Source: Elusimicrobiota bacterium
Lineage (GTDB): Bacteria; Elusimicrobiota; Elusimicrobia; Elusimicrobiales; UBA9959
Assembly: GCA_003450815.1 (NCBI GenBank)
Contig: DMES01000031.1
Location: forward strand, 1 to 44,569
Direction of reading: 5' to 3'
Length of the DNA stretch: 44,569 nt
Shown: piece after piece, positions 31,498 through 37,756 of the stretch
Numbering within the stretch: position 1 is the first letter of the stretch
How the letters are laid out: every line of letters begins with the position of its first letter
The notes under the pieces: model-generated
Databases searched by the model: none
What the model was told of the DNA's origin: nothing
Seen by the model: the letters and a program-made list of their open reading frames with translations, nothing else
Position numbers and translations under genes: made by a program

Positions 31498-32949
31498 TTA
31501 CAGTATTCCCACTTCCCTGTTAAATTCTTCTATCAATCTGTCGTACTCTCCCACCCTGGCGAAAGTCTCATCCCAGAAAGCGGGGTCCCACAGGCGGCGC
31601 AACTCCTCAGAGCTGCGGCCCTGCTGTTCCACCCAGGTGAAATACTTCAGGTTATGCACGGCCTTGCGGTCGGTATAGGTCAATTCCTTCATGTAATCGG
31701 TGGTCGCGCCAAGCAGACGGCGTTCAAAGTCCACAAGGGCATTCTCGCGGGTGTACTTGCCGTGCTCCGCCTCCAGTTCTTTCAGCCGGGAGCCATAAAG
31801 CTCCATGGAATCCGTAAAAACGGTAAACACCACATCGTCCTGGCCTAGTTCATAATATTTGGCGGTCTTTATGGCGCTGAGCATATTGGAAACGCCCGAA
31901 ATACCCAGCAGGTTAAGTTTTTTCAGCGCCTCTTTTTTTACGCCGTACTGCGCCAGCACTTTTTTACCCTCGGGATCGTTGAAAAGCCGGACTATGCGCA
32001 TGCAGGCTTCGTCGTCTATGGCTGTTACCATATCGGTATTACGCACATTATGCACCCAGGGAATATGCTTGTCGCCTATACCCTCTATGCGGTGTTCGCC
32101 AAAGCCGTTCTGAAGTATGGTGGGGCACTGCAGGGCTTCAGAGGCGGTGATGGTCATGCCCGGGAATTTCTTCTTTAGGTAGTCGCCAGCGCCTATGGTA
32201 CCGGCGGATCCCGTGGCGGAGGTGAAGGCGGCCAGACGGCTCTTTGGGCCTTTTATGGCGTTGAACGCCTCCTCAATGGCGGAGCCGGTTACATGGTAAT
32301 GCCAGGTGGGATTGCCGAATTCCTCGAACTGGTTGAAAACAACGCAATCCTTGCGGGTTTTTTTGATCTCCCAGCACTTGTCATAAATTTCCTTTACATT
32401 GGACTCGGTGCCGGGGGTGGCGATGACCTCCGCGCCTATGGATTTAAGCCAGGTGAAGCGCTCTTTGGACATACCTTCGGGAAGTATGGCCACGGCGGTG
32501 GTGCCTAGCAGCGCGGAGTCAAAAGCGCCGCCGCGGCAATAGTTGCCTGTTGAGGGCCAGACGGCTTTCTGATCTACCGCGTCAAATTCGCCGGTGACCA
32601 GGCGGGGAGCGAGACAGCCGAAAGCCGCGCCTACTTTGTGGGCGCCGGTGGGGAAGTATTTGCCGACAAGGCCGATAACGCGGGCTTTTATGCCGGTTAT
32701 TTCTTTGGGTATTTCCAGGAAGTTTACTCCGCCGAAGAGTCCGGTTTTCGTGTCATTATGCCAATTTATGCGAAACAGGTTGACGGGATCTATGTCCCAG
32801 AGCCCCACGGGTTGAAGCGCTTTTTTTGTTTTGTCCGGGATGCGGGCGGGGTCTTTCATCTGGGCGAAAGTGGGTATGACGATCCTGCGCTTTCCGCAGA
32901 GCGCCGCGTTCTTCCTGAACACCGCGGAATTGACCTTGAGTTTAGCCAT
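31498..32949 (-). CDS. PLP-dependent fold-type II enzyme (cysteine synthase-like)
   Basis: This 483-residue enzyme has the PLP lysine region FPTGAHKVGAAFG, a phosphate/substrate loop VWPSTGNYCRGGAF, TSATGSAGTIGAGDYLKKKFPG and a C-terminal VFTVFTDSMELY. These match the cysteine-synthase/threonine-synthase superfamily. It belongs to a long variant commonly named only 'pyridoxal-phosphate-dependent protein, beta subunit'. The reaction is probably beta-replacement or elimination on an amino acid, substrate unknown. ATG at 32949 has a GGAGG 7 nt upstream. It is divergent from a WYL regulator through an A+T-rich 84-nt gap, so that regulator is a candidate controller. Confidence 0.85.
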   Translation of the reverse strand: MAKLKVNSAVFRKNAALCGKRRIVIPTFAQMKDPARIPDKTKKALQPVGLWDIDPVNLFRINWHNDTKTGLFGGVNFLEIPKEITGIKARVIGLVGKYFPTGAHKVGAAFGCLAPRLVTGEFDAVDQKAVWPSTGNYCRGGAFDSALLGTTAVAILPEGMSKERFTWLKSIGAEVIATPGTESNVKEIYDKCWEIKKTRKDCVVFNQFEEFGNPTWHYHVTGSAIEEAFNAIKGPKSRLAAFTSATGSAGTIGAGDYLKKKFPGMTITASEALQCPTILQNGFGEHRIEGIGDKHIPWVHNVRNTDMVTAIDDEACMRIVRLFNDPEGKKVLAQYGVKKEALKKLNLLGISGVSNMLSAIKTAKYYELGQDDVVFTVFTDSMELYGSRLKELEAEHGKYTRENALVDFERRLLGATTDYMKELTYTDRKAVHNLKYFTWVEQQGRSSEELRRLWDPAFWDETFARVGEYDRLIEEFNREVGIL

Positions 32950-33033
32950 TAAAATCCTCCGTATAGACTTCGTAAAAATCTTAATTTTATTATACTAATT
33001 TGTATAATTTAGTGCTCAACACATGGGGCGTTT
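32950..33033. promoter_or_regulatory. A+T-rich divergent promoter region
   Basis: Consensus-like -10 elements occur on both strands: TATAAT at 33003-33008 and TATACT at 32991-32996 (+), and TATAAT on the minus strand near 32987-32992 with a possible TTGAGC -35 (33014-33019) at a long 19-nt spacing. No strong -35 is present for the + gene, which suggests activator dependence. Confidence 0.45.
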
Positions 33034-33987
33034 ATGGCTAAACAAAAAAACGAAGGCGACAAAAAATATTTCAGGATTCTCAATATAATAAGCCGGCTCA
33101 ACGCCGGACCGGTGAAAATCAGCGATCTTGCCGCGGAATTTAATATTTCCGTCCGTTCCGTGCAGCGCGACCTGGAAAGGATAAACATGACCGGTTTTGC
33201 CCTGGACACATGCCAGAAAGGCGTTTACCAGTTTGCGCCGGGGATATCGCTTAGAGACCTTAAACTTTCGAATGAACAGCTTTCCGTACTGGTACTTATG
33301 CACGACCTGGCCGCGCAGATGGGCGGCGCGCTGAAAACCGCCTTTGACAATATTTTCGCAAGGCTCACTAACTCAAGCGCTGTTGATTCCCCTTTTCACG
33401 CTATCCTCCAGCGCGCCAGGCAGACCCTAAACCCTAAAATCCAGAAAGATCTGGAATTTGCCATTGAAACTGGAAAAACAATTAAGATCACCTATGAATC
33501 CCTGGGGAAAAAAAGCGAACGGGAGCTTTGTCCCCTTAAGCTTATTTTCAGCGACGGTTTTTTTTACCTTCTGGCCGCGAAAACCGACTCCCCAAAAAAG
33601 ACCGACTTTCTGAAATACCGCGCCGATAAAATAACAAAACTGGCCGTGCTGGGAACCGAATTCACCCCGCCGTCCAAAAAAGTCATGGATCAACTGCTTG
33701 ACGGAGCAACCTCCATATGGGGAGTTACAGCTTCGCGCGGTTTACGGGTACGGCTTCGCCTTGAGGGCCCAGCGGCTGATTTTTTTAAAAGCAAGGAGGT
33801 GTTTCCGCGCCAGAAAATAATAAAGGAAACCTCCAAATACCTGATACTTGAAAGTTCGGCGGCTCATCCCATGGAGATACTCCCGCATGTGCTGCAATGG
33901 CTGCCGGATATTTCCGTGCTTGAGCCGGCCATATTAAAAACCGAGATAAAAAACCGCATTGCGGCTTATCTCCGCAACACACATTAG
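33034..33987 (+). CDS. HTH/WYL-domain transcriptional regulator
   Basis: This 317-residue protein has an N-terminal winged helix (RILNIISRLNAGPVKISDLAAEF, VRSVQRDLERI, typical of HTH_11), a central WYL domain (about 145-225; IKITYESLGKKSERELCPLKL, FFYLLAAK) and a C-terminal WCX-like extension (RVRLRLEGPAADFF). WYL proteins bind nucleotides or nucleic acid and often control stress, DNA-damage or defence genes. No defence genes are nearby. It is transcribed divergently from the PLP enzyme and is followed after 14 nt by mltA, so it may control either. Confidence 0.9.
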   Translation: MAKQKNEGDKKYFRILNIISRLNAGPVKISDLAAEFNISVRSVQRDLERINMTGFALDTCQKGVYQFAPGISLRDLKLSNEQLSVLVLMHDLAAQMGGALKTAFDNIFARLTNSSAVDSPFHAILQRARQTLNPKIQKDLEFAIETGKTIKITYESLGKKSERELCPLKLIFSDGFFYLLAAKTDSPKKTDFLKYRADKITKLAVLGTEFTPPSKKVMDQLLDGATSIWGVTASRGLRVRLRLEGPAADFFKSKEVFPRQKIIKETSKYLILESSAAHPMEILPHVLQWLPDISVLEPAILKTEIKNRIAAYLRNTH

Positions 33988-34001
33988 AACTGACTATAAC
34001 T

Positions 34002-35330
34002 ATGCGGAACCTTGTTTTATCACTTTTATTTTTTTCCTTAGTGGTCTCACGCGCCTCGGGGCAGGAATGGTATCACACCGGCGACAAAGCGGCGGAGATG
34101 GTCCTTTCTCCTTTGGCCCCCTCCGGCATACTGGACGGCTGTCCGAAATTCAGAAACCTGCGCGATGCCCAGAGCTACCCGGACTTTGACACGCGGCTGA
34201 AAGAGGTGGAAGAAGTTCCACCCGAGGTCCTGCCCCTCCCAACCGACGATCTGGACCGCGCGGGCCTGGTTGAAGTGCTTAACACTAACCTTGATTACTG
34301 GAATTCAAAACCCGTGGATTTTAAAATCCTGATTGGCAAGGACTACTACACCGCCTCCCTGATGCGCCTTACCGTAAAGAAACTGCTGGAGATTTTTTCC
34401 TCCGGCGTTTCAGGCGAGGAACTGCGAAAAACCATTAACGCTCAGTTCCGTATCTACCGCGCTGCCGCCGACAACGGTTCGAAGGAGGTAGTAATAACCG
34501 GCTACTACGAGGCGGAAATAGCCGTCTCGCGAAAGCGCACAGACCTGGAGAAATACGCCATTTACCTGAAGCCGGCCGACCTGATAAAAACCACCCCGGA
34601 CATGGGCGTAGATTATGATTACGGCCGCCTGGACGAAAACGGCAAAATAATTAAACATTATTCAAGGCAGGAAATACATGAGGGAAGACTTGACGGTAAA
34701 AAACTTGAAATAGTGTGGTCCGCCCACCCGTCGCAGATAATGCTGGCCCAGATACAGGGCTCGGCGGTTCTTCGTTTCAGCGACGGTGCCACTGGCCTGT
34801 CGCGGGCCTCTGGCGCTGTCCGCGGCCGAGATTTTTTGCGGGCGGGCTTTAACGGCGCCAACGGCTGGCCGTTCAGGAGCGTGCAGAGAATATTGATGGA
34901 TTGCGGTGAAATTCCCTCGATGTCATTTAAAGATTTTATCAGTTACCTCTCAAGCCAGCCGGTTGACAGAGAAGAGCGGTTGGTTGATTTAAACCCGCGC
35001 TTCATATTCTTCGGGGTAATGCCGAAAGACAGCCTGCCCTGCGGAGCCCTCGGCAGAACGCTTACCGCCGGCCGCTCGGTGGCTATAGATCCGAAGTATA
35101 TCCCGCTTGGGCTGTTTGGCCTGTTAAAATCAAAGAGACCGGTGGCCTCGCCGGACGGAGGACTTTCAGGGTTTAAAGATTTTACCCGCTTTATAGCCAC
35201 GCATGACACCGGTTCGGCCATACGCGGCCCCGGGCGGTTGGACCTGTTCTGGGGTTCGGGCCCGGTGGCTGAAACAGAAGCCGGTTCCATGAAAGCCCCC
35301 GGAGAGCTTTACTTGTTTGCCCTAAAATAA
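34002..35330 (+). CDS. mltA: MltA-type lytic murein transglycosylase
   Basis: This 442-residue protein has an N-terminal signal sequence (LVLSLLFFSLVVSRASG) without a lipobox. The MltA domain includes VVITGYYEAEI, the MLAQIQGSAVL core and NGWPFRSVQRIL. The C-terminal 3D domain carries the catalytic/structural aspartates in FTRFIATHDTGSAIRGPGRLDLFWGSG. The enzyme cleaves the MurNAc-GlcNAc glycosidic bond of murein to 1,6-anhydro products in the periplasm, supporting a Gram-negative-type envelope. The E. coli enzyme is a lipoprotein; this one is probably soluble. The gene lies 14 nt after the WYL regulator, so the two may be one unit. Confidence 0.9.
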   Translation: MRNLVLSLLFFSLVVSRASGQEWYHTGDKAAEMVLSPLAPSGILDGCPKFRNLRDAQSYPDFDTRLKEVEEVPPEVLPLPTDDLDRAGLVEVLNTNLDYWNSKPVDFKILIGKDYYTASLMRLTVKKLLEIFSSGVSGEELRKTINAQFRIYRAAADNGSKEVVITGYYEAEIAVSRKRTDLEKYAIYLKPADLIKTTPDMGVDYDYGRLDENGKIIKHYSRQEIHEGRLDGKKLEIVWSAHPSQIMLAQIQGSAVLRFSDGATGLSRASGAVRGRDFLRAGFNGANGWPFRSVQRILMDCGEIPSMSFKDFISYLSSQPVDREERLVDLNPRFIFFGVMPKDSLPCGALGRTLTAGRSVAIDPKYIPLGLFGLLKSKRPVASPDGGLSGFKDFTRFIATHDTGSAIRGPGRLDLFWGSGPVAETEAGSMKAPGELYLFALK

Positions 35331-35410
35331 TCCCGCAATTTGTTTTCCCTACCCACGCCTCCGACTTGTGACCTGCATCTTGTGACTTGTGACAGGCGGC
35401 CTTGCCGCCT

Positions 35411-35424
35411 CTTGACATGTCAAG
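35411..35424. promoter_or_regulatory. Perfect 14-bp palindrome upstream of an orphan promoter
   Basis: CTTGACATGTCAAG is fully self-complementary, ends 10 nt before the -35 of the promoter at 35435, and itself contains a TTGACA. It is a candidate operator for a dimeric regulator. Confidence 0.45.
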
Positions 35425-35434
35425 CCCATCCCCC

Positions 35435-35462
35435 TTGACAAATCACAAAAACCTGCTATACT
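35435..35462 (+). promoter_or_regulatory. Consensus sigma70 promoter without a downstream gene
   Basis: TTGACA (35435-35440), a 16-nt spacer and TATACT (35457-35462) make the best sigma70 match I found in the window. The predicted start near 35469 leads straight into hairpins, not into a reading frame. Confidence 0.7.
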
Positions 35463-35468
35463 ATTTTA

Positions 35469-35543
35469 TAGGAGCGGAACACCTTATAAAACGGTCGTTT
35501 TCCGCTCCTTTTCTTTTGGGGCCGCTGAAGCATCAGCGGCCCC
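35469..35543 (+). ncRNA. Candidate small hairpin RNA
   Basis: Starting about 7 nt after the -10, GGAGCGGAA (35471-35479) pairs with TTCCGCTCC (35500-35508) and is followed by TTTTCTTTT, the form of an intrinsic terminator. A second perfect stem, GGGGCCGCTGA-AGCA-TCAGCGGCCCC (35518-35543), follows. The product would be an RNA of about 45 nt, or about 75 nt by read-through. The same first hairpin could simply terminate mltA transcripts. It matches no RNA family known to me. Confidence 0.35.
35518..35543. repeat. Perfect GGGGCCGCTGA hairpin (dispersed motif)
   Basis: 11-bp arms with a 4-nt loop. The 11-nt arm sequence also occurs at 14981-14991 and, inverted, at 11-21, in each case outside genes. 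Confidence 0.8.
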
Positions 35544-35629
35544 ATGATTACACAGATTTAAAAAAACGATTACAGCGATTACCAACAAGGATTTTATCTG
35601 TGTAATCGCAGTTGATAATCCGTGTAATC

Positions 35630-35668
35630 ATCGGGCTGATATTCATCAGCCCGATTTTATATTTTTTT
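35630..35668 (+). terminator. Hairpin with T-rich tail
   Basis: ATCGGGCTGAT-ATTC-ATCAGCCCGAT (35630-35655) is a perfect 11-bp stem followed on the + strand by TTTATATTTTTTT. It would stop + strand read-through into the opposing rlmB gene. On the minus strand it begins 1 nt after the rlmB stop codon but lacks a T-run there. Confidence 0.55.
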
Positions 35669-36397
35669 GGAAATCTCGTAGAAAACCACCGCCGCCGCAG
35701 CGGAAGCGTTCAGGCTTTCCACCCCGCCTTTCTGCTTTATAGAGACCACCTCGTCGCAGTGCTCGCGGGTCTTCAGATGCAGGCCGGAGCCTTCCGAGCC
35801 TATCACGATCAGGGCCGGCAGGGCGAAATCCGTCTTCTCAAGGCTGGCGCCTTCACTGTCGGCGCCGTAAACCCAAAAACCTTTTTCCTTCAGCGCCAGG
35901 ATAGTCTGGTTCAAATTAACGCACTCAACGATGTTAACTTTTTCAAGCGCGCCCGAAGCCGCCTTTTGCACGGTGGGAGTCACACCCACGCTGCGCCGCT
36001 CAGGAATGATTATCGCCGAAACCCCGAAGCAGGCTGCGCTCCTGATTATGGCTCCCAGGTTCATTGGGTCGGTAATGCCGTCAAGCGCGGCCCAGACAGT
36101 TTTTTTAAGATTGGTTTCAAGCGCCAGCGCCTCGGTAATATCCAGTGTCTTCACCGGCTCGGTTTCAAGTATTACGCCCTGATGGTTGCCGCCCTTGGCA
36201 AGCTTCTCAAGCGTGGCCGGTTCCGAGAACTCCACCGCCGCGCCGCGGGCCCGAACCAGCGTCACCAGTTCGTGCACCTTTTTATCCTGCTCGCCGCGCG
36301 AAATCAGCAGCCTGTAAATTTTTCTTTTCCCCGCCCTGACTATTTCAAGCGCGGTGTTGAGCCCGAATATTAATTCGTGTGCAAATCCTGAAGTCAT
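35657..36397 (-). CDS. rlmB: TrmH/SpoU-family 23S rRNA 2'-O-methyltransferase (RlmB-like)
   Basis: This 246-residue SPOUT enzyme has a short N-terminal substrate-binding domain (FGLNTALEIV, RGAAVEFSE) and the catalytic trefoil-knot domain. The latter shows motif 1 LDGITDPMNLGAIIRSAACFG, motif 2 LIVIGSEGSGL and motif 3 VSIKQKGGVESLNASAAAAV. RlmB methylates the ribose of a guanosine in domain V of 23S rRNA using S-adenosylmethionine. The assignment to RlmB rather than another TrmH paralogue is by overall length and motifs. The gene is isolated, with repeats on both sides. Confidence 0.88.
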   Translation of the reverse strand: MTSGFAHELIFGLNTALEIVRAGKRKIYRLLISRGEQDKKVHELVTLVRARGAAVEFSEPATLEKLAKGGNHQGVILETEPVKTLDITEALALETNLKKTVWAALDGITDPMNLGAIIRSAACFGVSAIIIPERRSVGVTPTVQKAASGALEKVNIVECVNLNQTILALKEKGFWVYGADSEGASLEKTDFALPALIVIGSEGSGLHLKTREHCDEVVSIKQKGGVESLNASAAAAVVFYEISKKI

Positions 36398-36438
36398 AGT
36401 GTTTCCTTTTTAAACGCCGCGGAATTTACAAACCTATG

Positions 36439-36474
36439 GCAGTGACACTGGCCTGTATGGCGCTATCCGCGACT
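36439..36474. repeat. Mosaic intergenic repeat (copy B)
   Basis: GCAGTGACACTGGCCTGTA (36439-36457) and GGCGCTATCCGCGACT (36459-36474) match two blocks near 13.2 kb in inverted orientation. Downstream ACGGC and TGGCGGT also recur between those blocks, in a different arrangement. Confidence 0.7.
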
Positions 36475-36531
36475 GTGCCGTATCAGGGGCTACGCCTCTC
36501 AAACGGCCACTCTGGCGGTCCGGTAAATTTA

Positions 36532-37653
36532 TCACTGCGAACCCGGAAATTGCGGCAATTTCCGGGTTAACCTTGAATTACCGAAAGATGTTCCCACCTG
36601 TATTGCCGCAAGCACCTCCTGCGAATCGGGTTTTATGCGCCTAAGCGCCCCCACAGCATCGGAAAGCGTAACGCTTGTACAGGCGAAATTCTTGAACGAC
36701 ACCATGCGACCAAACCGCCTTTTTTCAATAAGCTCCACGGCATGAGCGCCAAAGCCTGTGGAAAGCCACCTGTCGAAAGGAGTAGGTTCCCCTCCGCGCT
36801 GAAGATGCCCCAACACCACCACGCGGCATTCCACATTTATTCTTTTCTCAATTATTTCGGCTATTTTGTACGATACCCCGCCAAGTCTTAACAGGTCGTG
36901 GGAGCCATTCACAACCTTGCTGACGGTTATTTCGCCTTTTTCCGGCTTGGCCCCTTCGGCTACAACTATGATACTGAAATTTTTGCCTCTGGAGCGCCTC
37001 TCGCGCACCGCCGCCACTATATCTTCTGCCCTATACGGGATTTCCGGTATAAGGATTATGTCCCCGCCGCCAGCGATACCAGCCCGAAGCGCTATCCAAC
37101 CGGCATAGCGACCCATGGTTTCCAGGATCATCACTCTGTGATGTGATTCCGCCGTGGTGTGCAGTTTATCAACGGCCTCAGTAGCGACTTTTAAGGCCGA
37201 ATCAAACCCGAAAGTAACATCTGTCGCCGAGAGGTCATTATCAATGGTTTTGGGCACACCTACCACGGCAACACCTCTATCATACAGCTTCTTTGCCATA
37301 TTCAGCGTACCATCGCCGCCTATGGCTACCAGCGCGTCAACGCCAAGTTTTTTAAGATTTGAAACCGCCAGTGAGGACAGGTCTTTGGGCTTATCCGGGC
37401 TCCCCAACGGCGCTATGGTATAAGCGAAAGGGTTCGCCGTATTTGAAGTGCCAAGAATGGTCCCTCCCCGTATAATTATGCCGGAGACATCCCTGTCTTC
37501 AAGCTTGACATGTCTGTCTTCAACCAGCCCCCTGAAACCGTCTTTATAACCTATCACTTCCCAGCCTTTTTTAAGGGCGGATTTGGTAACGCCCCTGACC
37601 ACGGCGTTTAAGCCCGGGCAATCGCCTCCGCCGGTAAGAATAGCTATTTTCAT
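36532..37653 (-). CDS. pfkA: 6-phosphofructokinase
   Basis: This 373-residue enzyme shows ILTGGGDCPGLNAVVRG (nucleotide-binding Gly-rich loop), IGGDGTLNMA (112-120), the catalytic PKTIDNDLSATDVTFGF, MGRYAGWIALRAG, and GHLQRGGEPTPFDR for substrate. Gly in GGDG indicates ATP use, because pyrophosphate enzymes carry Asp there. The Lys in PKTIDND is shared with pyrophosphate enzymes and with actinobacterial-type ATP enzymes, placing it in that subgroup rather than with E. coli PfkA. It commits fructose-6-phosphate to glycolysis. Its last ten residues, RKLPQFPGSQ, are encoded by a perfect palindrome and are probably an acquired extension. Confidence 0.92.
   Translation of the reverse strand: MKIAILTGGGDCPGLNAVVRGVTKSALKKGWEVIGYKDGFRGLVEDRHVKLEDRDVSGIIIRGGTILGTSNTANPFAYTIAPLGSPDKPKDLSSLAVSNLKKLGVDALVAIGGDGTLNMAKKLYDRGVAVVGVPKTIDNDLSATDVTFGFDSALKVATEAVDKLHTTAESHHRVMILETMGRYAGWIALRAGIAGGGDIILIPEIPYRAEDIVAAVRERRSRGKNFSIIVVAEGAKPEKGEITVSKVVNGSHDLLRLGGVSYKIAEIIEKRINVECRVVVLGHLQRGGEPTPFDRWLSTGFGAHAVELIEKRRFGRMVSFKNFACTSVTLSDAVGALRRIKPDSQEVLAAIQVGTSFGNSRLTRKLPQFPGSQ
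36540..36568. repeat. Intragenic palindrome, copy 4
   Basis: A perfect 29-nt palindrome centred on 36554 (left arm AACCCGGAAATTGC). It occupies the final codons of pfkA, read as RKLPQFPG on the minus strand. Confidence 0.93.
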
Positions 37654-37676
37654 AAATTAATTCTCTCTTTACGCTG

Positions 37677-37749
37677 GTAGGCTGGTATGCTTGTACGCCA
37701 ATAAGAAACACCTTGTAAAGCCTACTCGCCTACCCGCTTACCAGCCTAC
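37677..37749. repeat. Intergenic inverted word repeat
   Basis: GTAGGCTGGTA (37677-37687) is matched by TACCAGCCTAC (37739-37749) within a run of degenerate GCTGGTA/CCTAC words between two minus-strand genes. It could act as a long-loop hairpin at the end of the upstream gene. No T-tract is present. Confidence 0.5.
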
Positions 37750-37756
37750 AAACTTC

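Larger units (their letters stand above)
35331..35656. other. Repeat- and hairpin-rich intergenic region
   Basis: No protein gene is supported in these 326 nt. In order it holds three CTTGTGAC copies (35365, 35379, 35386), the hairpin AGGCGG-CCTTG-CCGCCT (35394-35410), the palindrome at 35411-35424 and a consensus promoter (35435-35462). Then come two hairpins (35471-35508 and 35518-35543), a GATTACACAGAT/ATCTGTGTAATC inverted pair (about 35547-35608), TAATCCGTGTAATCAT (35616-35631) and a final hairpin (35630-35655). Confidence 0.75.

Noticed and set aside
35365..35393. Three CTTGTGAC copies as a CRISPR or iteron array
   Set aside because: 8-nt units with 6- and -1-nt spacing are too short and irregular for CRISPR, and nothing suggests a replication origin.
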